A DNA stretch of 64,000 bases from Blepharisma japonicum (Eukaryota; Ciliophora; Heterotrichea; Heterotrichida; Blepharismidae), in NCBI GenBank assembly GCA_949751835.1, contig CATKHK010000008.1, positions 248,001 through 312,000 on the forward strand. The letters are read 5' to 3'. This document shows, one piece after another, positions 33,274 through 43,745 of this stretch; positions within the stretch are counted from its first letter, which is position 1; each line of letters begins with the position of its first letter. The position numbers and the translations under genes were made by a program. The notes under the pieces are model-generated. The model saw only the letters and a list, made by a program, of their open reading frames with translations. It was not told the origin of the DNA and did not search any database.

Positions 33274-33971
33274 ATTTTAAACAAAATATCGTTAATTACT
33301 TCTTCTACTAATTAAATAAATAGTTGCAAATGGTAAAATTAATATTTATGCTCTTTGAATTATAGATAATACAGTAATTTCATATTAAAATTATGAATTA
33401 GCAAAGTAAAATTTTAGTTATTTATTTAAAAAAATTCAAATAACATCTGTAAGAAATTAAAAATTATCTTTATCATTATTTTTTTGGATGTTTCTATAAT
33501 TCTTATCTATCATTACAGTATTTGTGATTATTTTAAATCCAATCTTCTTAAAAATTTATCCAATATGCAAATCTCATTTAAGCTTCAATTCAAGCGAAAA
33601 TAAAGGAAAGCTTTTCACTCTGAGCTCAGACTATTACATTGATTAAAATTAACAAAATAATTTTGCATCAATGGATATAAATTAGATGTCTACTTAATCA
33701 ACTTCTTTTAATTTCTGTTCTAGATCGATCTACAATAGTATATTTAAATTAAGGTACACAATAATTTACTTTCCTTTATTATTTTTTAGTTATAAAATAC
33801 TTTGAAGTATCCACAAAATTTTAATTGCCATTTAAACTATATTTAAGAATAATTATAACTTTCCAACAACTTGAAAAAATTTAATATATTTAATCTTTTA
33901 ATTATCTCCTTTTATTTTAGGTTTAATTCATATTATATCATTTATTTTTTTCTCTTTTTTAAAAATATTTA
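33274..33971. other. Intergenic region between divergent genes
   Basis: About 700 AT-rich bases with no ORF or recognised motif on either strand; it must contain the promoters of the cyclin and the Trp-rich protein. Confidence 0.5.
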
Positions 33972-36173
33972 ATGTCCTTAAAGTTTGAATCTTGATGGTT
34001 TGATTTTTATCCAATCTACTCCTTGAAGCAAATTGACTCTATGCCTGCTTACATTAAGTTCCAATCCTTAAAAGCATATTTCAAAACCAGCAATGAATTC
34101 TCTTCAGAAGCGTTTTGAAGAGATGACAATTGTGACATCTATGAATGATTTGACAAACTATCCTCTACTGGAGAAAAGATTGGCCACGATTTTAATTCAG
34201 ACACTTGGTTTTACGAGCACTGGTATATAGACAACGAAATCCACACAACAGTAAAATCGTGGATTACGAAATCTGTAATAGAATGAGGACTCATCATTAA
34301 AATTTATCCGGATCATGAACTTCATACATCGTGGAATTTAGATGATGGAGTGAAAACTCTGGAAGAGTCTACTATAAAAGATGGATGCACTACTGGAACG
34401 AGAAGAAGACTAAACTGCACTGTAAATGGCATTGAAGATTCGATTAAAAATTTTAAGAAAAAAAATGATGAGAAATGAACAGAAGAAACATGGACAAAAG
34501 GGACTGCTAGAGGACAAGAAAAAGTCTATGAGAAAGGGAATTTGGTAAACGTAAAGAGCTGGAGCGAAGACTATGATTCTGGAGAAAAATGCGAATGGAA
34601 GAGTGAAGATGGGATAGTCAATGGCAAAAAAGAAGGATGGAATCCCAAAGTGAAATGGACCGAAATTTGGAAGAAAGAGAATGATTATGAAAGAACTGAT
34701 AAAGAGTTTGTGGAAGGCAAAAAGAAATGGGGAATTATAAAAGAAACAAAAAAATCATCAACTTATAAGTTAGAGTGGGAAGGTGAAAAGCCTTCATTTG
34801 AAGGAAATGGTCAGGAAGACTCAGCTGCTGAAAAACTAGGAGAATTAAATAAGAAATTGAAAGAAGAATTTTCATTAAAGTGAAAGACTGCTCTTGATGA
34901 GATATTTGATCTAATTTCCCAGTCTAATGATACTTTGTCGAAGATTGAATTTCTTGATCCTAACTCAGATAATCAAATTTCAAAGAGAAGGATTCAATTA
35001 ATTTTAAAAATAAATGAAGCAAGAAAAAATTCAGATGAAAATAGCCTTCCATGTGCTTTAAAGCTACTAAAAGAGCTTGAAATCGTAAAATGTTTGCTTT
35101 TGGATGAACATATCAAAACTCCGTTGGATAAAAGCATAGAAGTGAATGAATTTGTAGGGAATAAACTTGCAGAATGAATGGGTATATCAGATTTTTCCAA
35201 ATTAGCAGATCAAGGATGAAATTTCAAAGATTTAAATAGCTTGGTGAGTTTCCTAAAACGCACAGTTTATATCAATAAAGCATTAGCTTGCAATATTTGT
35301 GGAATAGAAGATATAGATAACGAATTCGCTGAAATCATGACTGCATTAACAATCAAAACAAAGAAATATATTGGAATTTTGCCATTTGACCCTAAATATC
35401 TCTTAAAGTTTATTTATGCAAATGGTACACAAGCCCAATCTTTAATTTCAAACTCCTTGGATTTACTTGGAAACATGATCAAAAGCGAAATCAATAGAGA
35501 CTCATTGAAAGAGATAGTTGATAACGGAAATAGCGCTATGACAAATGCAATTCCAAGTGACCAAGTCGAAGCATTGCTATTAGTCAACAAAACTATAGAG
35601 CTGCTGCTATCAAGCTTTGCAAATGAAGCTGATGCAATTCATGATCTTATCACCAAACTCAAAGAAGAGGTTGATTTCTCCGAGCAATCAAGCCCCTCAA
35701 AATCTTCCAGTTTAGGTAAGCCACCTAGACCTGCAAAAGTCCGCTCATCAAAACCTCCTCGTTCGGCCTTACCTAGTGAGCCTGAGGAGAAAACCGATAT
35801 AGAAAAAGCTGATGAAAATTTGATTACTCAAGTTGAAAACTATAAAAAAATTGCCAATACAATTGAAAATGAAAATTCTATGCTCAAAAAACGGCTGGGC
35901 TGCCTTGAAAAGCTCTGTGGTAGCAAATCTAAAGAATTTTCAAACGCAGCTGTACAGGCTAGTGAAGAAATAATTTTTCAATCCTTTGAAGGGAGTCCTA
36001 TGACTTCTCGCAGTTTCATCAGCGAGAGAGGAGATTATACTCCTTCATCTTCAATTATTCTTGAAGAAAGCAAAAATGAAGAAACAGAATCTTCAACCAC
36101 CACAAAAGTGGTAAGGAGAATTATTAAGAAAACGGTCATTAAAAAGAGAATTAATAGATCATTAATTTCTTAA
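33972..36173 (+). CDS. Trp-rich repeat protein with disordered C-terminus
   Basis: A 733-residue protein joined across many UGA codons. I start at the ATG at 33972 (MSLKFESWWFDFYP) because the frame stays open from there; a later ATG is at 34041. Residues 20-300 contain a loose repeat of Trp, Gly and charged residues (KWTEETWTKG, KSWSEDYDSG, CEWKSEDGI, VKWTEIWKKE, KKWGIIKETK). About residues 300-540 are helical (LKLLKELEIVKCLLLDE). Then comes a Ser/Pro/Lys stretch (KPPRPAKVRSSKPPRS) and a basic end. The function is unknown. Confidence 0.65.
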
Positions 36174-36174
36174 A

Positions 36175-36801
36175 TTATCCAACTTTAATATACAAAGCTA
36201 TCGCTATTGCAATCATAAGCAATATAATGATGACAAGCATGATGAGCTTCATCCATTTGCGTCTTCTGTCCATAGAGGTGATTACACGATTCGCTTTGTT
36301 TACGTTAGTTCCGACGTCATTTACTTTTTCGTTAATGTCTTGGATCTGTTTCCTTTGTACTTTTAATACATTCATGGTGTTATTTGCGGTGGCTTCAGCA
36401 TCAAGGCCTACTTTGTAGGTTCTTTCTAATGTTTCGCCTGTTTCTTGTAATAGTTCGTTTTGAGAGATCAGGCCTGTTCTTTTGTCGACGCCAGCTGCAT
36501 TTCCCATGAGGTCGACTTTGTTTTTACGAGCTTGCTCATTATTAAGGGATTTTTTTAGGCTTAAAAGATTTTCTTGGTGACGCTTTAATCGAGGCTGATA
36601 TTGTGAGGAAACGTTAGGCGGAAGAGAGATTATTTCGTTTTCCATTTGGCGAAGTCAATGCTCAGCTTCTTGGATATCGTTTTTTGCTTCTGATATAAGA
36701 GAGTCTGGTTGCTGTGATCCAGGAAGAGCTGCAACTTTTTTATTTGCGCTTGCAATATACTTGGAAAAGTCATTTTCATATCCTTTGAAGAGTTCGGCCA
36801 T
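36175..36801 (-). CDS. Vti1-type Qb-SNARE
   Basis: A 208-residue protein; one UGA-Trp (QEAEH-W-LRQME) joins the N-terminal part. It has the family layout: N-terminal three-helix Vti1 domain (MAELFKGYENDFSKYIASANKK), SNARE helix (LLQETGETLERTYKVGLDAEATANNTMNVLKVQRKQI) with the central Gln in the expected place, and a single C-terminal membrane anchor (LIMLVIIILLMIAIAIALYI). Vti1 works in Golgi, endosome and vacuole fusion. Its stop codon is only one base away from that of the Trp-rich gene on the other strand. Confidence 0.9.
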
Positions 36802-36974
36802 ATTTTAATTTTTGCAACATTTGATAAATCTTCAAATAAGTTAATAAATTAGAAGCGGAAAAATTAATATTTTTTAAGGTTACATACAATTAAATATATG
36901 AAGAAATAGCAAATGATATGGGTTCTCTAAGATTACCTAAGATTCATGCCAAATTATATATCTAAACGATTTTA

Positions 36975-37913
36975 TTATTGATTTAATACTTTCAGAAGTG
37001 CTCCTAAAGCACCAAAATATCCATCGTGTTTCAAAAATAGAGCTGTTGTTTTTCCTTGTGACCAATACTCCACTGAGTAATTAATTCGATCCATCGTGTA
37101 TTCATATCCCCTTATAAAATTTCCTGCAAAATAAACGTGATCTGTTTTTTCAAGTTTGGTTGCTAGATATGCAATTTGCCCAATGTTATATCCGACCATA
37201 TTTAATAAGCTCTTCGCAATATCTGCTCTTTGAAACTCATTTGTGTCTTTCATCGCAATTTTCCCCAGTGATACAGCTAAAGTGTCTGGATATCCAGACC
37301 CATATATATCAGACATCAATAAATCTGTATTATTTGCATTCCCGTGCTGGCATAACTCTAGTAGCTCCTCATAGCTTTCTATTCCTAGAATTGCAGTAGC
37401 TAGTCCTAAACATGTGCCTCCTCCCAAGCAAGTTCCAGTAACTCTTGAAATTCTTTCTTCTTCTAATTTAATAATTGATACTCCTGAGCCAATATTGCAA
37501 AGTAAGCTTGGCAGCGGTCTAGGGACTACACTTTGTTTTCCTCGTTCTATGGAAAATGTATAAGCAGGCTCTGACACTTCTTTGAGAACCTCACTGAATC
37601 CAGCATTCAAGCTTTGAATTTCATCAACCTTAATAACTGTTGTTTGCAACTCTCTCTATATTTATTATACCTCAAGCTCACTGCTAAATTTATAAGCTCC
37701 ACCTCCAGTTACCGGCAACTCTTTGCTATTGAATCCTAAATTTTTCAAAAATCCGATGGTTTGGTCGATATCTCTGCTTTGAAATACAGCCAAGTGAATA
37801 GTGCCATATGAGGTCCTAAAATCCAAGTCAGAAGCTGGCTCATCTTGGTCTAAGTAAGCTACTTTTGCCAGAGTTCCTCCAATATCAATAGCGAACTTTC
37901 TGCTATTCTCCAT
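36975..37913 (-). CDS. Type II pantothenate kinase
   Basis: Two exons (intron at 37656-37670) give 307 residues. Family motifs: FAIDIGGTLAKVAYL (phosphate-binding loop), LPVTGGGAYKF, LCNIGSGVSIIKLE and RVTGTCLGGGTCLGLATAI, as in PANK1-4 and fungal Cab1. It makes 4'-phosphopantothenate, the first step of coenzyme A synthesis, using ATP. It is shorter than human PANK (about 370 aa core) and lacks the long N-terminal extension. A cytosolic location is inferred, since no targeting peptide is visible. Confidence 0.9.
37656..37670 (-). other. 15-nt intron in pantothenate kinase gene
   Basis: On the minus strand GTATAATAAATATAG, phase 0; the TAA inside it would end the protein. Splicing joins SSELE to RELQTTVIKVDE, which fits the family spacing. 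Confidence 0.9.
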
Positions 37914-37948
37914 TTATTGCACAGCTAATGTTCCTAAATTAAATTAGC

Positions 37949-40258
37949 TTAATAATTATCGTCTTTGATATTAATAGCGTCATAAGGAACTTTAATAAAC
38001 CCTGGCTCTTCAGTGAAGTAAAGCCCTCTCAGCTGCTTTTGCTTATCTTCATCTGAGGCTAGTCCAAACAGTCTTTCGTTAGCTACTCTTTCACCCCATG
38101 TAATTCCATTTTTGACTCTTGAAGGCGTGTCAGGGATTTTGCTGTCAATGAAGGCCTTGATGACTAATAGAATATGCTCGATTAATAAGAAATAAGTCCA
38201 TTGCACAGCAATGTCATCCCCAATATAGAAGATATCAGCTGTAAAAATAATGATACCAGTATTGGTGAGGGCGCCTAGGAAAGAAATAAACCTAACGATA
38301 ATTTCCCATTCTCCGATTGAATTAGCTGGATCTGGGTAGCATCTTTTGCAGAGGTGGGTAAGCTTGTATGCATCTACTCTGATTTCGAGGAGATTCATAA
38401 AGAGGGCTACTAAAGGAAGGAGTGGGAAGGCAGCTGAAAACATGATTACGTACCCATAATTGATCACAATTTCCATATAATCATCAAGAGGGGTTTCATA
38501 AGGATCTAGCTGGTTTTCTTCTTCTGCAGCAGTCCTTTCAGCTCTTACACTTTCTCCTTCTTGCTTTAGTCTTTCAGCTTCTTTATTCTCCTTTCGTTGC
38601 TTGAGCCAATTCCTAAGTAAAGGTAGTCCAAGCTCGAGTCCATTCATGCTAACATTAATGATGAACATATAAACAATCTGAGTTTCAACTTCAGCAAGGC
38701 AATCGTCATTTTTGCACCCTTCATAATGGCGCTTGAAAAAGGCAATGTAAAATAGTGAAAGATAAGAGTTGATAAACTGGAAGAGGTATAATTTAAGAGT
38801 AAGGGAATCCATGTATTTTGATTCATATTCATAATTTTCCCAGGATGTCAGTTTCACAGCAACTCGTCTATATATGAAGTTCATAACTTTGATTTGGAGA
38901 CCGTTTAAAGTTGCACATACGCCTGGGCTAAATGTGCCTGCTGCCCTCAACATGAAAATGCCAATGACAGTGACCACAACAATTCCTACGAAAAGAATAG
39001 AAACTGAGTACCCAATAAAGCGCTTGAATTTTTCATAGCCCTTGCTTTTGCTGATTTTTTTCTTTCTACCATCAACTGGGTCTGTGCCATATTCTCCTTT
39101 AAAGCCTGTTCTTTGTTGTTCAACAACCAATAAATTGACTGTGCCCCACATCCAAGAAAGTTCGCCTTGTCTTCGGTGCCATAACTGATCAAATAAGCTT
39201 GAGCCAATTGCTAGAAGAAGACCAAATACAAGTTGAGCGATGTCGGGAAGAGACATATCGCTTGATTCTGCATCTTGCACAGAGCTATTTTGGATTACAA
39301 ATAATCCAATACCTGCCATTGCTGGGATCAAGAGCCAAATGATGTAATATTGAAGCCATGCAAAGTACATTGAAATTTTTTCACCAAAATATGAACGTAT
39401 TTGCTTGAATGGCTGTGGCTTATAGAATTTCCCGAAGCTTCCCCAGTTATCTTTGAGAAACTGAAGCTTGGCTTGTTCATGCAAACAAAAATGCCCTACG
39501 AGTAAAGTGTTTTCGACTAATTCTCCAACATCAATCACACTTTCAATCATTTCGAAAACAATTCTAACCTTATCTTTGTAAAGGAATAAAGAAGTGCCTT
39601 GGTTATCATCCTTGGCTTTTTTCTGAAGAGGAGTGTATTTTTTGAAATTATCTTCAATTCTTTTCTTAGCAAAGCATGCGATAAGCTGCAAAGGATTATT
39701 TCCTCCTATTTCTTCGTCATCCTTTTCAAAACCTGAATAAGGATACACATATTGAAATCCTGCTTTTGGTTCTCCCTGTCTTGAGAGCTGGAGATAGTAG
39801 TTCATTAAATCAGCCTGGACTCTCAAGTTATACTCAGATGCTTTCATCTTGCAGAAAATTTCATCTTTATCCCTTGAATAATAAAGTTTGACTTCAAGCT
39901 TCAGGTCATTTGTTAGGATATGCAAAATACGTTCCATCATGAGCTTTAGGAATTTTCTAAATTCAACAGTATCCCCTGCAATGTCTCGTGTGAAATTTTT
40001 CCATTCCCTCTTGAGCGTTGTGATTCTTTGGTCTTCATTTGGATTTTCCTCCCCACTGATTTTGAAAGATGTATTGTAAATGGTTTTGCATCGCTCGACA
40101 GGGATCTGATAATTAATGGTACTTTTGACAGTTTCTTCACTTGAAAAAATGTTTTGAAAGACAAAAACATAGTGGTACTGCTCTTCACTGTCTGCTAGAC
40201 TTTCAACTTTTTGTGGCCCGTAGAGGTTGAGCAAAGGGTTAAGGTTAACTTTTGCCAT
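37949..40258 (-). CDS. Anoctamin/TMEM16 family protein
   Basis: A 769-residue protein, uninterrupted and without UGA. The N-terminal cytosolic dimerisation part is followed by the anoctamin entry motif (FKQIRSYFGEKISMYFAWLQYYIIWLLIPA) and about ten membrane segments: RRVAVKLTSWENYEYESKY, LSLFYIAFFKR, PLDDYMEIVINYGYVIMFSAAFPLLPL and a helix with calcium-site-like acidic residues (NLLEIRVDAYKL). Members are Ca2+-gated Cl- channels or phospholipid scramblases. The short N-terminus and EIRVDAYK motif resemble the ANO10/Ist2 group, for which lipid transfer or scrambling is more likely (inference). Confidence 0.93.
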   Translation of the reverse strand: MAKVNLNPLLNLYGPQKVESLADSEEQYHYVFVFQNIFSSEETVKSTINYQIPVERCKTIYNTSFKISGEENPNEDQRITTLKREWKNFTRDIAGDTVEFRKFLKLMMERILHILTNDLKLEVKLYYSRDKDEIFCKMKASEYNLRVQADLMNYYLQLSRQGEPKAGFQYVYPYSGFEKDDEEIGGNNPLQLIACFAKKRIEDNFKKYTPLQKKAKDDNQGTSLFLYKDKVRIVFEMIESVIDVGELVENTLLVGHFCLHEQAKLQFLKDNWGSFGKFYKPQPFKQIRSYFGEKISMYFAWLQYYIIWLLIPAMAGIGLFVIQNSSVQDAESSDMSLPDIAQLVFGLLLAIGSSLFDQLWHRRQGELSWMWGTVNLLVVEQQRTGFKGEYGTDPVDGRKKKISKSKGYEKFKRFIGYSVSILFVGIVVVTVIGIFMLRAAGTFSPGVCATLNGLQIKVMNFIYRRVAVKLTSWENYEYESKYMDSLTLKLYLFQFINSYLSLFYIAFFKRHYEGCKNDDCLAEVETQIVYMFIINVSMNGLELGLPLLRNWLKQRKENKEAERLKQEGESVRAERTAAEEENQLDPYETPLDDYMEIVINYGYVIMFSAAFPLLPLVALFMNLLEIRVDAYKLTHLCKRCYPDPANSIGEWEIIVRFISFLGALTNTGIIIFTADIFYIGDDIAVQWTYFLLIEHILLVIKAFIDSKIPDTPSRVKNGITWGERVANERLFGLASDEDKQKQLRGLYFTEEPGFIKVPYDAINIKDDNY

Positions 40259-40516
40259 TTATAGCCAATACAATAAAACTGGCAAAATAGGAATTCATTA
40301 TCTCAAATAATTATGCCTTTTTTATGAGGTCGTAAAAGCTGACATCTATTTGAAGCAAGCCATACAATAGATAAAAAACAACTGTTGTTATACTTATTAA
40401 TTAAAGTCGAAAGTGTAATTACTATAACTGAAGGGTCTTATATTCTTGTATTATTCTAGATATATGCAAGCTTTTCTAATTTTATATATCATAAAAAATT
40501 ATTCTTTTATTTATAG

Positions 40517-41374
40517 TTATCTTGAAGTTAAAGATCCAGATCTTTTCTTAAGAGATTTAACTGAATTTGACGGTGGTTCTATTTTTTCGTCATAAATCCC
40601 AAATTCTGAAGGAAGCTGATAAGCGCCAGGCCCTGGAACTTCAACAGGAGAGGTTGGTAGAGAGCTTCTTTCAGATTTCCCAAATGTCCTTGTAGACGAG
40701 GAATGAAATCTTGAAAAAAAATAATCCCCATTTTTGCTTATTCCTTCTATTGGTTTATACGTCCCAGGCCCTGGCACATTAGAATAAATCCCATTCGTGC
40801 TTGCAAATCTATCTGATGAACTTGAGCCAAAAGTCCTAACTTTTGTGCTTCCTCATGAAGATAAAAAATATTGCCCAGTTTTGTTCATGTTCCATTTCGG
40901 TGCATAGTTACCAGGACCTGGAAGATTTTTTTGATCTTTTAAGTCGGCAAGAGAATTTGTCCTGGATCTCAAACTCCATCTAGGTCCATCGTCACCTACA
41001 CTTTTTTGCCTGTATGAGTAACTTCCAGGACCTGGATTACTTGGATCAGGCCTCTTATGGCTTTCAAAAACCTGCTTATTGCAGAGTTCTCTGGCTGTTC
41101 CAAAGCTGAATGAGACTTTTTTAAGTGATGAAGCTGCTTCGTAGTGCCAAGGGGGCGGACTTTCAGCTTTTTGTTTTGTGAAATCTGAACGATCGCCAAA
41201 TCCGAACATTGTAGAACGAGTTTTTAAAGTGTGAGGCAGATCATAACATGATTGCTTGCATGGAGGTTTAAAAGGCTCTACAAAGCGCTGAGATTTCCCG
41301 AAGGAATATTGCTGTTTAGATTTAGATGAGTTCAATTGATGTCTATTGATTTGGGTAGGGGAAGTAGTTTGCAT
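40517..41374 (-). CDS. STPGR (SHIPPO/ODF3-type) repeat protein
   Basis: A 285-residue protein; a UGA-Trp joins YFLSS and GSTKVRTFG. It contains the PGPGxY repeats of sperm-tail PG-rich proteins: NPGPGSYSY, LPGPGNYAP, VPGPGTYKP and VPGPGAYQL, spaced about 40-50 residues, plus FGFG/FSFG/RTFG motifs between them. In ciliates and animals such proteins are found inside or along axonemal microtubules. A role in cilia is therefore likely. It has no membrane or enzyme domain. Confidence 0.88.
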
Positions 41375-41684
41375 TTATCAATAATCTCATTTTATTGAAT
41401 TCAAAATAAGGAAAATAAAAAAAATAGCATATGTAGTCGATCAAGAGTTTATGATATCTATAACGATGAAAAGTTTAGTTTTTTGCAAATGCTAGCCAAA
41501 ATTTATTAAAAGATAATAAATTTTAATTGATATAAATAATGCTGTTCTGAAATGAGTCGATATTCTAAAATGAACCAAAATTATATTTAATAAAATCTTT
41601 ACATCTAAGATGCATACTTCTTTAGACTTACAATTATTAAAACCTGTTTAAAATCTTTGCTCAAATATAAATTGCTGGTGTTAT
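41375..41684. other. Short intergenic region
   Basis: About 310 AT-rich bases upstream of the STPGR gene and downstream of the protease gene. Nothing recognised. Confidence 0.5.
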
Positions 41685-42173
41685 TTATGAATAAATTTGA
41701 GCCCCAAAGCGATCAATCGGCCAGACAACTTTTATGATTTCTCCTTCTATTAATCCAAGTGGAATTGAAGTGTTCCCAATTTCATCTACATGAGATGGAT
41801 TTTCTGTAGTCACCCATGCATGCCCAGATTGCACATAAATAAACCCATTTCCAGATGGACATCATTCTCCTTCAACACATTTAACCTTTCTAATAACTCT
41901 TTCAGCAGGATTATATGGATTCTTTAAAATAACAATCTTGCCTTTTAAGGATTTCAGCTTGGTGCTTGGGGAAACACTTCCAACAAGCACATAGTCATCT
42001 TCAATAAGGCTTGATGAAGTCTTTAAATTTGGATTTAATATGGGATACATTGAATCTCCTTTCACTCTTCCTTTTTAGAAATTACTGATATTGTAAAACT
42101 CGTTTTTGAAGACTCATATAATTGGGACAAGTGGCAGAATTTTCTTCGCTATAGGTGACATCCATGCAGCCAT
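41685..42173 (-). CDS. Mitochondrial inner membrane protease subunit 2-like (IMP2)
   Basis: Two exons (intron at 42071-42085) give 157 residues. It starts with a hydrophobic segment (ILPLVPIIWVF) typical of the single membrane anchor. The S26 protease motifs follow: RRVKGDSMYPILNP (the Ser is the nucleophile), DDYVLVGSV, NPYNPAERVIRKVKCVEGEW and GHAWVTTEN, ending with PLGLIEGEIIKVVWPIDRFG. In IMP2 proteins the general base is the Lys of IIKRV; here it reads VIRKV, so Lys and Arg are swapped. The gene would otherwise cut presequences of proteins sorted to the intermembrane space. Confidence 0.88.
42071..42085 (-). other. 15-nt intron in IMP2-like gene
   Basis: On the minus strand GTAATTTCTAAAAAG, the only intron here ending AAG rather than TAG/GAG. 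Splicing links FKNEFYNI to RRVKGDSM; unspliced, a TAA separates the anchor from the catalytic part. Confidence 0.85.
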
Positions 42174-42460
42174 TATTGATAATATATATTTTCATTAGGG
42201 TATTTATTCCTTGTTTCCAAGCAGAAATTAAAAAATTAACTGTTATTTATACTAAAATAATCCAAATAATATTTAAATTTTGTTAGAATTTAATATATTA
42301 TTTGCTGGAGACCCTTTTTATTGTCGCATAAAATTTAAATTTATTTTATGCTTTAGGCTATGCGTTTTGCTATATTTGCCATAATTAGATCCATAATATA
42401 TTTTATAAGCAATTTTTTCCGTTTGAGAAGTTTTTTACCTCTTTCTAATATGGTTATAAT

Positions 42461-43045
42461 ATGATATTTCTTGCTCTCGTGGTTACGGTAATTGCTGCTT
42501 GTGAATTTTCATGCCATTCAAAATGCTCAGCGATCGACTGTATGCACAAATGTGGATGCAATGAGACTTTTAAGTTTACTTATCAGTCTGCTGAGTACAT
42601 TTTCAAGCCTCATGCCGCAGAAGACATCGAATTTATTGAGAAAAATATAGGCTGCAACTTAAGCCAAGCAGAATTTTGTAAACAAAGTTTGCAAAATGAT
42701 GAAATATATAGTTGCATAATTTCAGCTAGGTGTGAACAAATGCTCATTTCACAAGTAAAGATTCTGAATATGGACGATACTGAATGCATTGACACATGCA
42801 CAAATAATTGCAAAGGACAAATAAAAGACAAATTGGATAAATGCTTAGAGCTCTGTTTGAAAAGCAGTTGTGCTGGGCTCTCCAGTGATGAAACAGAAAC
42901 AGTAAGTGGGCTGATGAATTTTGGGACAATAATATCACTTAGTGGTGCTATTTTAGCCAGTATATTTGGATGTGTATTTTATTGCATATCTACAAGGAAA
43001 AATTCAAGATATGAAGAACAAGAAATGTACCATCAATTGATATAA
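42461..43045 (+). CDS. Cys-rich single-pass membrane protein
   Basis: A 194-residue protein with an N-terminal signal peptide (MIFLALVVTVIAACEF). About 17 Cys follow in the lumenal part, in pairs such as CHSKC, CMHKCGC, CIDTCTNNC and CLELCLKSSC. A membrane helix near residues 155-177 (GTIISLSGAILASIFGCVFY) precedes a 17-residue cytosolic tail ending YHQLI. The YHQL is a Tyr-x-x-hydrophobic motif that could direct endocytosis or lysosome sorting (inference). No family is recognised; the Cys pattern suggests a compact disulfide-bonded surface domain. Confidence 0.65.
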   Translation: MIFLALVVTVIAACEFSCHSKCSAIDCMHKCGCNETFKFTYQSAEYIFKPHAAEDIEFIEKNIGCNLSQAEFCKQSLQNDEIYSCIISARCEQMLISQVKILNMDDTECIDTCTNNCKGQIKDKLDKCLELCLKSSCAGLSSDETETVSGLMNFGTIISLSGAILASIFGCVFYCISTRKNSRYEEQEMYHQLI

Positions 43046-43129
43046 CAGCCTTTAATTAAATTGTGCTTATAATTTAATATTAATTTAATTCAATTTTCTA
43101 ATTAATATGAATTTTATAAAATAAGCCAG

Positions 43130-43564
43130 ATGCACAGAAGCAGCAAAAGGCATAAAGTAAGAATAGAATACAAGAATATTTATTCAGTCATTCAAAGCTT
43201 AAAATGCGATGATTTTCAAGGTTTGCAAGAAGAAATAGAAAAAGGTTATGACCCAGAATATGGGGATGGACAGCTTTCACTTATCCACTATTGTGTGATT
43301 TATGAATCATCAAAGTGCTTAAGCTATTTATTAGAAGAAGTTAAAATCTCACCAAACCAATTTGATGCAACTAGTAGAGGTACTCCTCTTCACTTAGCGA
43401 TTTCTCAAAATAAGACAGAAATTGCTAAAATTTTGGTCAATTCTGGAGCTGATCTTTGCACTGCAAATTTCAATGGGTCATCACCTATTAATTTATTGGA
43501 AAATCAAAACTCTGATGATTGGCAGGCTATTCTTGATTTGGCCAAACAGAAAATAATAAGATAG
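43130..43564 (+). CDS. Ankyrin-repeat protein
   Basis: A 144-residue protein with about three ankyrin repeats. The best is RGTPLHLAISQNKTEIAKILVNSGADL (residues 83-109), with a degenerate one before (LSLIHYCVIYESSKCLSYLLEE) and one after (FNGSSPINLLENQN). It has no other domain and is close to the minimum length, so it is likely a small protein-binding module. Partners are unknown. Confidence 0.85.
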   Translation: MHRSSKRHKVRIEYKNIYSVIQSLKCDDFQGLQEEIEKGYDPEYGDGQLSLIHYCVIYESSKCLSYLLEEVKISPNQFDATSRGTPLHLAISQNKTEIAKILVNSGADLCTANFNGSSPINLLENQNSDDWQAILDLAKQKIIR

Positions 43565-43745
43565 GCGAAAGACTTTTATTTATCTTCACTTATGTATCAA
43601 ATCATATATAAAAAAATATTAAATTACTTGAAATAATATGGCTGAAATAAAGCTTTTGAGATATAGTGGAATCGATTAGATTATAGGCAGGTTTTAATTA
43701 TTTAATTTTAAACAAAACTCCTGAAAAAAGATAAATTTTATATAA

